A DNA stretch of 64,000 nucleotides from Leptospira sp. WS60.C2 (GTDB taxonomy: Bacteria; Spirochaetota; Leptospiria; Leptospirales; Leptospiraceae): NCBI RefSeq assembly GCF_040833955.1, contig NZ_CP162133.1:1-64000 (forward strand), written 5' to 3'. The notes below the pieces were generated by a model, which saw only the letters and a program-made list of their open reading frames with translations, searched no databases and was not told the DNA's origin. Below, one piece after another: positions 37,167-46,940 of the stretch. The position numbers and the translations under genes are program-made. How positions within the stretch are numbered: position 1 is the first letter of the stretch; each line of letters starts with the position of its first letter.

Positions 37167-38366
37167 TTAAGAGAGTAATTCTATCATTGCATCGATGACA
37201 TCTTTTTCATCAGTAGGTGTCATTCCTGCAAATAACGGTAATGAGACGGATCTGTCGTACATCTGGCAGGCATTTGGGTATTCTTTTCTTTGAAAGCCAA
37301 ACGTCTTTTTGTAGTAAGGATGCTCAAATATGGGAATGAAATGCAAACTTGTGCCTATGTTTCGTTCTTTCAATTCTTCAACAAGTGTGTCTCTGCCGAT
37401 TTTAGCAAACTTAGGATCCAATTCAATTCGATACAGATGCCAACTATGAATTCCATTTTCATCTTCTTTCGGAAGTTTCACTCCCTTTAGAGTAGAAAAT
37501 GCATCATTGTAGTGTTTGGCGATTTCTGTCCTTCGTTCCCAAAATCCATGGGATTCTTTGAGTTGTACAATGCCGAGAGCTGCCGCAATGTCAGTCATAT
37601 TATACTTATAACCAGCATCGACCACTTCATAATACCAACCTGGACGATTGAAGGCGTCACGGTTGATGCCATGAAGTCTCATTCTACGAATGCGATCTGC
37701 AAATTCTTTATTGGCTGTGGTGATCATACCACCTTCACCTGTTGTAATTCCTTTGGTGGCATAAAAACTGAAAACAGTAAAATCTCCCCAAGTCCCGATC
37801 ATTTTATTTTTATGAACAGCAGGAAATGCATGGGCTGCATCTTCGATCACGTATAGATTGTATTTTTTTGCAATGGAGAGGATGGACTCCATATCACATG
37901 TATAACCTGCTAGGTGAACAGGTAGGATGGCCTTGATATGTTTCCCTGTTTTTTTACTCGTTAACTCTTTTCCGTTCCATTTGCACTTTGAGTTGATAGT
38001 GGCTTCTAATGTTTCTTTTGTCATGAGGTTGTGAATGGGATCCACATCCGTCAAAATGGGTTCTGCACCAAAGTAACAAATGACTTCCGCTGTGGCGGTG
38101 AATGTGACTGAACTTGTAATGGCTGCATCTTCAGAGGTGAGACCAATGGCTTCAAGTGCTAAGTGAAGACCTGCCGTTGCAGAATTCAACGCAATGGTTT
38201 CTTTACTTCCAACAAAGTCACCAAACTCCATCTCGAATTGTTTCACTTTTGGTCCAGAGGTCACCCAACCAGATCTGAGTACCTGAGCCACTTCTTCAAT
38301 TGCATCTTCTGAAATGGAGGGAAGTGCAAACGGTAGAAAGGTTTTGCGAGATGTGAGCATATTCAT
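37167..38366 (-). CDS. DegT/DnrJ/EryC1-family PLP aminotransferase
   Basis: A 399-aa sugar-aminotransferase-type enzyme. Seen: the N-terminal LPFALPSISEDAIEEV..VLRSGWVTSGP, the substrate loop NSATAGLHLAL, EDAAHA, and the PLP lysine Lys205 in FYATKGITTGEGGM. Such enzymes make amino sugars for surface polysaccharide (for example 4-amino-4,6-dideoxy sugars). No other sugar-nucleotide genes are next to it, so the sugar cannot be named. It is monocistronic as far as visible and converges on the M50 cluster with an 11-bp gap. Confidence 0.9.
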   Translation of the reverse strand: MNMLTSRKTFLPFALPSISEDAIEEVAQVLRSGWVTSGPKVKQFEMEFGDFVGSKETIALNSATAGLHLALEAIGLTSEDAAITSSVTFTATAEVICYFGAEPILTDVDPIHNLMTKETLEATINSKCKWNGKELTSKKTGKHIKAILPVHLAGYTCDMESILSIAKKYNLYVIEDAAHAFPAVHKNKMIGTWGDFTVFSFYATKGITTGEGGMITTANKEFADRIRRMRLHGINRDAFNRPGWYYEVVDAGYKYNMTDIAAALGIVQLKESHGFWERRTEIAKHYNDAFSTLKGVKLPKEDENGIHSWHLYRIELDPKFAKIGRDTLVEELKERNIGTSLHFIPIFEHPYYKKTFGFQRKEYPNACQMYDRSVSLPLFAGMTPTDEKDVIDAMIELLS

Positions 38367-38516
38367 TTATACGACATAATTCGGAAAAAATTTCCAGTCT
38401 TTTCCGCTCCCAAACTTCCTATCGACGGGATTTTTCAAAGCTAAATAGGGATTTTCACCCAATGTTGAAAAATCTACTTGTAGGCACTCATCAAATCTTG
38501 CATTCTTTCCTGGAAC

Positions 38517-39869
38517 ATGGAAGTTCCTTTTTCTGAAATTTTAAGCCGCATTGCTGTCATTGACCGTGACATTGCTGAATTGAATCGACTCAAAAGCCGA
38601 TTGCCAGCTGACAGACCCTATTCGCCCACCATCCAACTTACATTTGATAAACAGATCAACACTCTCTTAAACGAAAGAGTGTCGCTCATGGAATTGCCAA
38701 TTCTCCATCCGCCACTTTGGCTTCTGCCAAAAGAAGGTGCGGAGGGTGCAGAACAGACGACACTTCTCAAAGAACGAAAGTCTCTTCTTGCGGGAGATCT
38801 TTCAGTTTCCCATCCAAACGAACAAGATGTCATCAACTTCATTCGCGAAATTCCTAAGACAGAAGTCCACTTACACTTGGAAGCATGTGTGAATAAGGAA
38901 ACACTAAAGTTCTTATATAAAAAGAACGGAATTGAAGTGACTGACCAGGAATTTGAAGACAAATACAATTTCAAAGATCTTAACGGATTCATACAGGTAT
39001 TCTTTTTTGTCCAAGGTTCGGTGAAAGAAGCATCCGATTTGGGATACTTCATTGATAGTTTAGCGGACTATTTACGTTCCAATAATATTGTGTATTGCGA
39101 AGCTTTTTTTGCTCCCTCAAAGTTCATTCAAAACGGTTTGGATTTTGATGAAATGGTAGAAGTGATGGTGAATCGCATTCGCCAAATCGAAGTGAAAGAC
39201 GGAATTTCGATTCGATTGCTTGTGGATGTTTCCAGATCCTTTGGTCCAGAGAATGCAATGAATAACCTAAGACGCGTATTGGGTTTGAAACACAAAGAAG
39301 TAATTGGAATTGGGCTCGGTGGAGCTGAGTTAATGGGGCCTGCAAAAGATTACGCAGAAGTTTTCAAAATTGCGCGTGAGTCTGGATTACGTTGTGTTGC
39401 CCACTCTGGTGAGGATGATGGTCCTTGGGCGATTTGGGATGCAGTGAACTTGTGTAAGGCGGAACGAATTGGACATGGAACGTCAGCCATCCAAGACCCG
39501 GAACTTGTTCGTTATATGAAAGAAAACAAAATTCCAATCGAAATCTGTGTCACTTCGAATGTCTTTACCGGAAAGTATGTGCGAAAAGAACAAAACCACC
39601 CTGTTCGATATTATTACGACCAAGGATTGATGCTTTGTATCAATACGGATGATCCAGATATCTTTAATGTCAATTTAACGTATGAATACTTTAAGTTGTA
39701 TCGCTTTTTAGATTTCTCCATTGATGAGATCATTGATTTGGTGAGACAAGGAGTTCTATGTACGTTCCATCCTGAGAAAGAATCTTTGTGGAAGTCCATG
39801 GAAGAAAAAATCGATCAAATCAAGTTAAAATACAACTTAACAACGGATGCACAGGCAATTTTAACTTAA
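38517..39869 (+). CDS. add: Adenosine deaminase with N-terminal extension
   Basis: Zinc enzyme that turns adenosine into inosine. In the 450-aa protein the ADA motifs occur in order: KTEVHLHLEA (His118 and His120), GIGLGGAE, VAHSGED, RIGHGTSA and INTDDPDIF. About 110 residues precede the catalytic domain; they form a helical, charged segment (DIAELNRLKSRLP, LNERVSLMEL) followed by a proline-rich part, which is not part of the usual enzyme. Adenine-type deaminases of the same superfamily are an alternative substrate class. It ends in a region with nested inverted repeats. Confidence 0.88.
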   Translation: MEVPFSEILSRIAVIDRDIAELNRLKSRLPADRPYSPTIQLTFDKQINTLLNERVSLMELPILHPPLWLLPKEGAEGAEQTTLLKERKSLLAGDLSVSHPNEQDVINFIREIPKTEVHLHLEACVNKETLKFLYKKNGIEVTDQEFEDKYNFKDLNGFIQVFFFVQGSVKEASDLGYFIDSLADYLRSNNIVYCEAFFAPSKFIQNGLDFDEMVEVMVNRIRQIEVKDGISIRLLVDVSRSFGPENAMNNLRRVLGLKHKEVIGIGLGGAELMGPAKDYAEVFKIARESGLRCVAHSGEDDGPWAIWDAVNLCKAERIGHGTSAIQDPELVRYMKENKIPIEICVTSNVFTGKYVRKEQNHPVRYYYDQGLMLCINTDDPDIFNVNLTYEYFKLYRFLDFSIDEIIDLVRQGVLCTFHPEKESLWKSMEEKIDQIKLKYNLTTDAQAILT

Positions 39870-39906
39870 AGAATAGCCACTGTCACATCATTTCCTTAAG
39901 CTTATA

Positions 39907-39967
39907 GTTCTAATGTTTCAAAAGAGTTACATTCTATCTGAATCATTAGAACTTAACTGTTGTTAAG
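39907..39967. repeat. Two inverted repeats in a convergent gap
   Basis: The 110 bp between add and the VOC gene contain GTTCTAATG (39907-39915) with its perfect complement CATTAGAAC (39944-39952), then immediately CTTAAC-TGTT-GTTAAG (39952-39967). The second one is a compact hairpin. They may serve as a bidirectional terminator, although no long T-run follows. Confidence 0.55.
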
Positions 39968-39979
39968 AATGGAGAAGAA

Positions 39980-40489
39980 TCACTTCACAGCTTCTTTTAA
40001 TTTTGCAATGTCAATTTTTCTCATCTGTAACATTGCTTGAGTTGCTTTTTCTCGTTTCACAGGATCTTTATGAGAAATGAGTTCCAAAAGTATATTGGGT
40101 GTGATTTGCCATACCATGCCAAATTTGTCTTCCACCCATCCACACATTAACTCTTTTCCACCCTTCGAAAGCTCATTCCAATAAGGATCGACTTCTTTTT
40201 GTGTTTCTACATGGATCATAAAGGATACACCCCAAGAGAATTTGAACTCCGGCCCACCATTGTAAGCAGAAAATTTTTGTCCGTTTAATACGAACTCTGC
40301 CTGCATTGGGTTTACAGAGATCACTTTGGATTGTTTGAAAATCCCAGTATAAAACTTTGTCACTTCTTCTAGGTTCGCATTGAACATCAAAAAAGGTGTG
40401 ATTGGATTTGTCTTTGATGGAGAAACCTTCATTTGCGATTTGGTCGGTTTCGATTTTGTGATTTGTTTTTTCTTTTTTGGTGATGCCAT
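39980..40489 (-). CDS. VOC superfamily protein (PhnB/3-dmu-9_3-mt type)
   Basis: A 169-aa protein: a lysine/serine-rich N-terminal tail of about 30 residues, then one VOC/glyoxalase-fold domain (TPFLMFNANLEEVTKFYTGIF, GQKFSAYNGGPEFKFS, GVSFMIHVETQKEVDPYW, CGWVEDKFGMVWQITP) and a C-terminal helix. This PhnB-like subgroup usually lacks a complete metal site. It lies 40 bp behind the SnoaL-like gene on the same strand. The context of a dioxygenase and an esterase suggests defence against reactive compounds, which is inference. Confidence 0.8.
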   Translation of the reverse strand: MASPKKKKQITKSKPTKSQMKVSPSKTNPITPFLMFNANLEEVTKFYTGIFKQSKVISVNPMQAEFVLNGQKFSAYNGGPEFKFSWGVSFMIHVETQKEVDPYWNELSKGGKELMCGWVEDKFGMVWQITPNILLELISHKDPVKREKATQAMLQMRKIDIAKLKEAVK

Positions 40490-40529
40490 ATGAATCTCCT
40501 AAAATTGAATTGATAACATTAAGTCGAAA

Positions 40530-40976
40530 TTAGGTGGTGAGTTGCTGTTCGAATTTAAAATAATGTAAGGATTTTGATTTTTTTCCTAACGGAAGCAAAG
40601 CACCGAGAAATTCACTGGAGATCCATTCTTCGACAATTTGAGTTCCTTTGAATTTAGAAACAATCATCTCTTCCCATTTGATGAATTTTCCATCTGGGAT
40701 TTTTTTGTTTTTGGAAGGTTTGATTTTCCCTTTGATCGTACGTTTCCATACAACAAGATCATTCGTTTCATGAATGAATTCTAACTTCACCAGTTTTAAA
40801 TCCGAGAAAAATCGATTTAAGTTTTGAATCCATTGGCTCACAATTTTTAAACCTTTGTAGTCCTTTTTTGATGTGTGCGAGATGTAGTGGGAAGCAAAAA
40901 ACTCAGGGATTCGATTTGTCTTAGGATTGGAAAATAATTCCTTGAGGATTGTTTCTATCTGGTCTTTAGGTTTCAT
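40530..40976 (-). CDS. SnoaL-like protein
   Basis: A 148-aa protein with the NTF2-like SnoaL pattern (ILKELFSNPKTNRIPEFFASHYISH, LNRFFSDLKLVKLEFIHETNDLVVWKRTIKG, WEEMIVSKFKGTQIVEEW in parts). Related proteins include polyketide cyclases and ester cyclase-like enzymes of varied function. The ATG at 40976 is chosen for its ribosome binding site (AGGAAAGA on the minus strand); the ATG at 41048 is in frame but has none. It is divergent from the dioxygenase gene and shares with it the region holding the MarR-type palindrome. Confidence 0.7.
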   Translation of the reverse strand: MKPKDQIETILKELFSNPKTNRIPEFFASHYISHTSKKDYKGLKIVSQWIQNLNRFFSDLKLVKLEFIHETNDLVVWKRTIKGKIKPSKNKKIPDGKFIKWEEMIVSKFKGTQIVEEWISSEFLGALLPLGKKSKSLHYFKFEQQLTT

Positions 40977-41117
40977 TTGGATCTTTCCTAAGTGATGATG
41001 TAAATATGAGAACAAAGTGTACTGTTCTATGTTCAAGTACTGAATCACTATTTTCTAGATTCGAAAATTAGAATTTTTTTACCGATCAAAAAAATGACTT
41101 TTCGAGAGGGAAATAGG

Positions 41118-41146
41118 TTGACAATAAATAGTTTAATATCAAACTA
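41118..41146. promoter_or_regulatory. Candidate MarR-type operator with TTGACA element
   Basis: TTGACA (41118-41123) is followed after six bases by the palindrome AGTTTAATATCAAACT (41130-41145). The 16-nt core GTTTAATATCAAACTA (41131-41146) is repeated exactly at 63954-63969, directly upstream of the MarR gene start. The site lies in the divergent region between the SnoaL-like and dioxygenase genes, so one repressor could control both directions. Confidence 0.65.
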
Positions 41147-41208
41147 ATATCTAGGTTCAGATTTCCAGACAAAACATTCGTTTTTTAGAGGGAACAGAGG
41201 AGTTTTTC

Positions 41209-42030
41209 ATGAATCCAGAGAAAATACAAGAGATTGAGCTGTTTCCGTCTTTATTTTTGGGTCATGGCAGCCCTATGAATGCGATTGAGGAAAACGAATT
41301 TGTGGAAGGGCTTCGAAATGTATCGAAAACCTTTCCTGAGCCCAAGGCGATTCTGGTTGTATCTGCCCACTGGCTTACCGATGGAACCTTTGTGACTGCA
41401 ATGGAGAATCCACCCACCATACATGACTTTGGTGGCTTTCCCAAGGCATTGTTCGATGTACAATACCCTGCTCCTGGGAGTCCTAGTTTGGCAAAAGAAG
41501 TACAATCCCTCGTCAAATCGCAATCTATCCAGCTGGATTATGATTGGGGTTTAGACCATGGAACTTGGAGCGTCTTAAAACATATGTATCCTAAAGCAAA
41601 TGTACCGATCGTGCAATTGAGTATGGATTACAAACTTTCGCCAGATAAACATTATGAACTCGCGAAGGAACTCACTCCTCTTCGAAAACAAGGGGTACTA
41701 CTCGTGGCAAGTGGTAATATCGTACATAACCTCCGTATGGTGGCCTGGGAGCGATTGAACGAAATATACGGTTTTGATTGGGCAATTTCTGTGAATCAAA
41801 AAGTAAAAGATTGGATTGTCTCAGGTGATATTGAATCTCTACTTACCATCAGATCAAAAGGTAAAGAATTTGAATGGGCGATTCCCACCACCGAACATTA
41901 TCTACCTTTATTGTATACAATTGGAACTCAGAGTCCATCTGATCAGATTTCTTTTTTTAATGACAAACCAGTGGCAGGGGCATTGACTATGACTTCCGTT
42001 CGATTGGATTCCAATTCAGGGTTGAATTAG
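41209..42030 (+). CDS. Extradiol dioxygenase, DODA/YgiD type
   Basis: A 273-aa class III extradiol ring-cleavage dioxygenase of the 4,5-DOPA dioxygenase group. Metal and active-site histidines are visible in LGHGSPMNAI, VVSAHWLT, IHDFGGFP, LDHGTWSVLKHM and TTEHYLPL. Such enzymes open catechols; E. coli YgiD acts on L-DOPA. A strong ribosome binding site (AGAGGAG) precedes the ATG, and a MarR-type palindrome lies about 65 bp upstream. The esterase gene follows after 18 bp, probably in the same transcript. The natural substrate is not known. Confidence 0.9.
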   Translation: MNPEKIQEIELFPSLFLGHGSPMNAIEENEFVEGLRNVSKTFPEPKAILVVSAHWLTDGTFVTAMENPPTIHDFGGFPKALFDVQYPAPGSPSLAKEVQSLVKSQSIQLDYDWGLDHGTWSVLKHMYPKANVPIVQLSMDYKLSPDKHYELAKELTPLRKQGVLLVASGNIVHNLRMVAWERLNEIYGFDWAISVNQKVKDWIVSGDIESLLTIRSKGKEFEWAIPTTEHYLPLLYTIGTQSPSDQISFFNDKPVAGALTMTSVRLDSNSGLN

Positions 42031-42048
42031 AACCTAGGAGATGCAAAC

Positions 42049-42708
42049 ATGAGTTCCCCTTTACAATACTTAGTTCGAGATCCAAAAATTCCGATCCAAA
42101 ATCCTCCTCTCCTTCTTTTGTTACATGGAGTGGGAAGCAACGAACGAGACTTGTTTGCACTCGCTGATGTATTACCAGAATCATTCTTGGTTATCTCTGT
42201 TAGGGGACCACTTACCCTCGGCCGTGATCGATTTGGTTGGTATGAAATTTCTTTTAACAATGGGATTCCGAAAATTGATCTCAGCCAACAGGAAAAAAGC
42301 CATCAATTGCTTTTGCAATTTCTGGCTCACCTACATGAGGAATTTTCCTTTGATGAAACTAATGTATGGATTGGTGGTTTTAGCCAAGGGGCTGTCATGT
42401 CCTATTCGGTTGGATTGGAACATCCAGAAGAAATCAAAGGAATCCTTGCTATGAGTGGCCGATTGTTAGAGGAAACAAAACAAAAAGTAAATGCAAATCG
42501 GAATAGCAAGGATCTGGTCAAACAACAGAAGATTTATATTTCGCATGGAACGGGAGACAATGTGATCCCTGTCACAGCTGCTCGGAGTGCAAAAGAATAC
42601 TTAGAATCGACAGGCCTAAATCCACATTACGAAGAGTATACGGATGGACATACCATCAACCAAGCCATGTTGAATGACCTGGTTGATTGGTTGGAGAAAG
42701 AATTGTAA
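42049..42708 (+). CDS. Phospholipase/carboxylesterase family hydrolase
   Basis: A 219-aa alpha/beta-hydrolase with the catalytic triad visible as Ser112 (GGFSQGA), Asp170 (GTGDNVIP) and His201 (TDGHTI), and an oxyanion region LLHGVGSNERD. It belongs to the same broad family as B. subtilis MhqD, an esterase-like protein induced by quinones. It is the second gene of the dioxygenase operon. Substrate unknown. The next gene, purB, converges with a 6-bp gap. Confidence 0.88.
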   Translation: MSSPLQYLVRDPKIPIQNPPLLLLLHGVGSNERDLFALADVLPESFLVISVRGPLTLGRDRFGWYEISFNNGIPKIDLSQQEKSHQLLLQFLAHLHEEFSFDETNVWIGGFSQGAVMSYSVGLEHPEEIKGILAMSGRLLEETKQKVNANRNSKDLVKQQKIYISHGTGDNVIPVTAARSAKEYLESTGLNPHYEEYTDGHTINQAMLNDLVDWLEKEL

Positions 42709-42714
42709 ACGAAT

Positions 42715-44019
42715 CTAGTCTGTAATTCCTAGGCGTTTGAAGATGAGAGGGATTCGTTCCAAATATGGTTTGATTTGGAAAATTTCATCCAAGTCAGACT
42801 CTTTCAAAATTTTGGAACACCTTGGGTCTTGTTTCAATAGATCACGAAGGTTTTTGGATTGGTCAGCCCACACTGCCATCGCATTTTCTTGCACGATGAG
42901 GTATGCATCCTCTCTTGTAATTCCACCTTTTTCGATGAGCCATAACAATACTTTTTGTGAAAAGATGAGTCCACGCGTTACGTTTAATGTACGTTCTGTA
43001 GCATCTGGATACACATGAAGTCCCTTTAAGACAAAGTTCATTTTTTCCAAAATGTAATCGAGCGCGATCGTAGAATCTGGCAATACTATCCTTTCGGCAG
43101 AAGAATGGGAAATATCACGTTCATGCCATAGTCCTACGTTTTGTAATCCAACATTCACATTGGAACGAATCACTCGAGAGATTCCTGAAATTCGTTCACA
43201 GACCACTGGGTTACGTTTGTGAGGCATTGCAGAAGATCCTTTTTGGCCTTTTGCAAATGGTTCTTCGACTTCACGCCCTTCTGTTTTTTGTAAGAGTCGA
43301 ATCTCTGTTGCCATACGATCCAAACTGGCAGCAACCACACCAAGCACAGACATATAAAATGCATGTCGGTCTCTCGATATCACTTGGGTGGCTATCGGAT
43401 CTACTTTTAGTCCGAGTTTGTTTAATACATACTCTTCAATTTCTAAATCAATATTGGAGTAAGTTCCCACTGCTCCAGAAAGTTTTCCCACAGCCACTTG
43501 TTCACGAGCTTCTTTCATTCGTTCTAAGTTACGAGTCATCTCTGCATAAAAGAGTGCAAACTTAAGCCCAAGGGTCATTGGTTCTGCATGGATTCCGTGC
43601 GAACGTCCAATACAAGGAAGGTCCTTGTACTCTTTTGCTTTTTGTTTGGTAGTTTCTAAAAGAGTTTCGGTGCGCTGGATGAGAAGATCCATTGCTTGCA
43701 CCATTTGCACACAAAGTGCAGTGTCACCTACGTCACTGGATGTCAATCCGAAGTGAACATGACGGCCTGCTGGTCCTATATAAGAGTTTAAATTGGTTAA
43801 ATAAGCGATGACGTCATGGTGAACCTTGGATTCAATTTCCAGAATTTCTTCTACATTGAATTTCGCTTTTTGTTTAATCGTTTCGAGGTCCTCTTTTGGG
43901 ACTTCTCCTCGGTTTGTACGAGCTTCGCAGGCGTAAATTTCAATATCTGTCCAAATTTTAAATTTGTTCTCTAATTCCCAAATGGCGGAAATTTCAGGAT
44001 GGCTATAACGATCGATCAT
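42715..44019 (-). CDS. purB: Adenylosuccinate lyase
   Basis: Catalyses two steps of purine synthesis: release of fumarate from SAICAR and from adenylosuccinate. The 434-aa protein starts with [14 protein letters not shown] and has [34 protein letters not shown] and the fumarase-superfamily signature [12 protein letters not shown] with the catalytic serine loop. It is the B. subtilis-like length, and no further purine genes adjoin it. Adenosine deaminase lies 3 kb away but is not in the same transcript. Confidence 0.97.
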   Translation of the reverse strand: MIDRYSHPEISAIWELENKFKIWTDIEIYACEARTNRGEVPKEDLETIKQKAKFNVEEILEIESKVHHDVIAYLTNLNSYIGPAGRHVHFGLTSSDVGDTALCVQMVQAMDLLIQRTETLLETTKQKAKEYKDLPCIGRSHGIHAEPMTLGLKFALFYAEMTRNLERMKEAREQVAVGKLSGAVGTYSNIDLEIEEYVLNKLGLKVDPIATQVISRDRHAFYMSVLGVVAASLDRMATEIRLLQKTEGREVEEPFAKGQKGSSAMPHKRNPVVCERISGISRVIRSNVNVGLQNVGLWHERDISHSSAERIVLPDSTIALDYILEKMNFVLKGLHVYPDATERTLNVTRGLIFSQKVLLWLIEKGGITREDAYLIVQENAMAVWADQSKNLRDLLKQDPRCSKILKESDLDEIFQIKPYLERIPLIFKRLGITD

Positions 44020-44127
44020 AAGGGCAGTCTTTCAGTGCAAACTTCCGTTTCAACTTGGAATTTTACGATTGCCGAACGATGTTCGAGTTTCATGTTTAGA
44101 ATGTAGTAATAAATCCTAGGGGGGCAT

Positions 44128-44895
44128 ATGTCCAAAGAATTCGAAGGAAAAGTAGCACTGGTAACGGGAGCTGCCTCTCCCATTGGTTTGGGAAGAGCAA
44201 TCGCAAACCGAATCGCATCGCATGGTGCAAGTTTGGTGCTTGTTGATTTGAATCAGGAAAAAATTGAAGAAGCGGCAAGAGAAGTCGAAGCAAAATTCGG
44301 TGTAAAAGCAATCGGAGTTGCTTGTAACGTAACAAAACCAGAAGATTGTGATGCTGCGATTAGCAAAACAAAAGAAGTTTTTGGTAAACTTGATTTTCTA
44401 GTAAACAATGCGGGTGTGTTAAAAGACAACCTGCTCATTCGTATGTCGGAACAAGAATATGACTTCGTAATGGATGTTAACTGTAAGGGTGTTTTCCTTA
44501 TGACAAAGTCTGCAAGTAAACTCATCCTAAAATCTGATTCTGGAAGAATCGTCAATATTTCTTCTGTTTCTGGACTCACTGGTCAACCAGGACAAGCAAA
44601 CTACTCCACTTCTAAAGCTGGTGTGATTGCTCTTACAAAAGTTTCTGCTCGTGAATTTTCTGGAAGAAACGTTCTTGTAAATGCCGTTTGCCCAGGTTAT
44701 GTGCAAACAGAAATGACAGGAACTCTTTCTAAAGAAGTGCAAGAAAAGTTAACCGATCCCGCTGTGATCCCTCTCAAACGACCAGGGAAACAAGAAGAGA
44801 TTGCATCTGCTGTTAAGTTTTTCTTAAGTAACGATGCATCTTATATTACAGGTACATACCTCCGCGTTGACGGTGGTGCTGCTATCGGGATGTAG
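44128..44895 (+). CDS. fabG: FabG-like 3-oxoacyl reductase
   Basis: A 255-aa SDR enzyme very like Fab[12 protein letters not shown] (NADP-binding loop, slightly longer than usual), [16 protein letters not shown], the active-site [21 protein letters not shown] with Tyr and Lys, and [10 protein letters not shown]. FabG reduces 3-oxoacyl-ACP in fatty acid synthesis; acetoacetyl-CoA reductases are similar, and no fab cluster surrounds the gene. A strong ribosome-binding-type run TAGGGGGG sits before the ATG. The last 14 bases overlap the M23 peptidase gene on the other strand. Confidence 0.85.
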   Translation: MSKEFEGKVALVTGAASPIGLGRAIANRIASHGASLVLVDLNQEKIEEAAREVEAKFGVKAIGVACNVTKPEDCDAAISKTKEVFGKLDFLVNNAGVLKDNLLIRMSEQEYDFVMDVNCKGVFLMTKSASKLILKSDSGRIVNISSVSGLTGQPGQANYSTSKAGVIALTKVSAREFSGRNVLVNAVCPGYVQTEMTGTLSKEVQEKLTDPAVIPLKRPGKQEEIASAVKFFLSNDASYITGTYLRVDGGAAIGM

Positions 44896-46846
44896 ACTTT
44901 TTATCCTTTGCCTTTGGTGCGACAGAGATTGGTTTTGCCACCTTTTGCACCTTAGGCGAAGATTGTTTCGTTTTGTTTTCTTTTTTAGTTTTATTTTCTT
45001 TTAAAGTATCGATTACAATTGGTTCTACAACAGGTTTTTTCTTCTCTTCAGGAACTGGTGGTGCTTGGATTTCATACTCGTAACGAACAGTAGAACTCCA
45101 ATTTCCTGCATAGTCTCTTACACTCGCAAGCACTGTATGTTTCCCTGGTTCGTATAAAATCTCTGGTTCGAATATTTCAAGCCTACCGTCTTTTGGAAAA
45201 AATTCAGCTCTACCTTGGATTCCATCGACTGTGATATCAAATCCATCTGGCATAATCCCAGATCCAACATCTACAGCCTTTAAATATAATGCAAAGTCTT
45301 CTCTTGGATAAACCGTTTTGCTCATCGATTCATGCAAATAGATGTTTGGTGGTGTTTGATCGGATAAAACAACAAAGAGGCCCGTTTTTCGGAGTCTTAC
45401 TTTAAAAAATTGTCCCCAGGAACTAAAGGAAGAGCCATTGATTTTTTTGACATTTCCATCTGGTAATACTTCGTACAAGTCTGCAGAATTGATATCTTTG
45501 GTTTTGGGAACTTTTACATAAAGGTCGTAACCAAGATTAAAGTCTTTGAAGTCGGGTCCAATTTTATAAACACTGGAGAGTTGGTTCAACCCTTGCGTGT
45601 TGATTTTAATTTGTTCTTGAGCTTCGATTTCAAAGAAGGCTTTTGAATAGACAGCATTCACTGGAAAAAACAATTCAACTTTTGTATCTTTGGATTTGAA
45701 AGTTGTATAGCGATCATAGTATACATTGTATTTCCATTCTTTGGTGACGATGTGACTATAGTCTCCTTGGTCTTTTAATACATAAAAAGAAGCAAAAGAC
45801 ATCTGACCACCCATACCAGTAGCGCGAATCGTAATCTCTTTCGGTTCCCCCATTCTCATTTGATCGCTGTCCAAAATACCTTGTTCGCGACCATTACTAC
45901 GCATTCCCAGTAAATCGTTTCCATCTCTTGTGTGTAGGTAATAGGAAAATGGATTTCCATTAGGTTTACTGACTGAACTGTCGTATAATAAAACATTTTT
46001 TCTGGTATGCTCTTTAAGAATTTTCGATAATTGAAAACCTTGTAATACGTTTTCTCCAATTAACATATCTAAGGTGAAAATTCCTAATCTATTGTTATTG
46101 GATTTTTGATGAATGGCAATTTGAATTCCCACCTTTCCTTGGATAAACAATGTAGGAGATTCCAATAGCTCAAATCGATTGCCACTGGTTTCGTAAAAGG
46201 GAATTTCCACAGTTTCATTTCGACCATTGATAAATGTTCGTGGAGTTTGTGGAGTGATCCGAAGTGCATTAAAAACGATTGGTTCAGCGGTATTGTATCC
46301 CAGACCAAAATGCATTGGGTTATAATACACGTTGTCTTTAAACAACTCGAAATGCAAATGAGGTGGACCCACTCCCGTATCACCAGAAAATGCAATCGTT
46401 TCTCCTGCCTCCACTTCTACCGGTTCTGGAAGTGCGATATCAAAATCGGTTCTATCTTTGAACCTTCTTGCTTGTTTTGATTTGAGGATTTGTTTCACAA
46501 CTTTTGGAGCAAATTTGTGTAAATGACCATAACGAGAAGTCATTCCATCGTCATGTTGTAAAAATATCGCATAACCAATGCTAGTCCATCTTCTTTGGAC
46601 TCGAGTGACTTTTCCTTTTGTCACAGCAAGAATCGGTACTCCAATTCGTCCCCCAGTAGAGAAGTCTTGCCCCATATGGAAATGACCAGTTCGAAATTCA
46701 CCAAATGCACCAGTGATCGAGTCATATCCTTTCACGGGCCAAACGTAGGGATTTTTTAAAACAAAACCTGGTGGGTAATCAGAAGATGATATTGCAAGTA
46801 GAGAAATAAAACTAGGAATGAGAACAAGTACGAAAGAGCGCAACAT
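44882..46846 (-). CDS. Exported M23 (LytM-type) peptidase-domain protein
   Basis: A 654-aa protein with a signal peptide. The M23 domain is at residues about 35-185, with zinc ligands in HFHMGQD (His57, Asp61) and PPHLHFE near 163-168, so a peptidoglycan endopeptidase or a binding role is likely. The long C-terminal part has beta-rich, Ig-like segments ([37 protein letters not shown] in part) and a Lys/Glu-rich tail ([12 protein letters not shown]). The 3' end overlaps fabG by 14 bp. A role in cell-wall remodelling is inferred. Confidence 0.87.
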   Translation of the reverse strand: MLRSFVLVLIPSFISLLAISSSDYPPGFVLKNPYVWPVKGYDSITGAFGEFRTGHFHMGQDFSTGGRIGVPILAVTKGKVTRVQRRWTSIGYAIFLQHDDGMTSRYGHLHKFAPKVVKQILKSKQARRFKDRTDFDIALPEPVEVEAGETIAFSGDTGVGPPHLHFELFKDNVYYNPMHFGLGYNTAEPIVFNALRITPQTPRTFINGRNETVEIPFYETSGNRFELLESPTLFIQGKVGIQIAIHQKSNNNRLGIFTLDMLIGENVLQGFQLSKILKEHTRKNVLLYDSSVSKPNGNPFSYYLHTRDGNDLLGMRSNGREQGILDSDQMRMGEPKEITIRATGMGGQMSFASFYVLKDQGDYSHIVTKEWKYNVYYDRYTTFKSKDTKVELFFPVNAVYSKAFFEIEAQEQIKINTQGLNQLSSVYKIGPDFKDFNLGYDLYVKVPKTKDINSADLYEVLPDGNVKKINGSSFSSWGQFFKVRLRKTGLFVVLSDQTPPNIYLHESMSKTVYPREDFALYLKAVDVGSGIMPDGFDITVDGIQGRAEFFPKDGRLEIFEPEILYEPGKHTVLASVRDYAGNWSSTVRYEYEIQAPPVPEEKKKPVVEPIVIDTLKENKTKKENKTKQSSPKVQKVAKPISVAPKAKDKKSTSR

Positions 46847-46898
46847 CTGATTTCACTATAATTTTCGGCAAGTATGGTGAAAACTCTTATAAGAAATC

Positions 46899-46921
46899 AG
46901 GGGACAGAAATCTTGTCCCCT
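46899..46921 (-). terminator. Hairpin downstream of the crotonase gene
   Basis: Seven-bp perfect stem GGGGACA/TGTCCCC (46900-46906, 46914-46920) with a seven-base loop, between the crotonase stop and the M23 peptidase start. The T-run on the minus strand is weak. Probable terminator. Confidence 0.6.
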
Positions 46922-46940
46922 AAACTTCAAGGAAAAAGGT

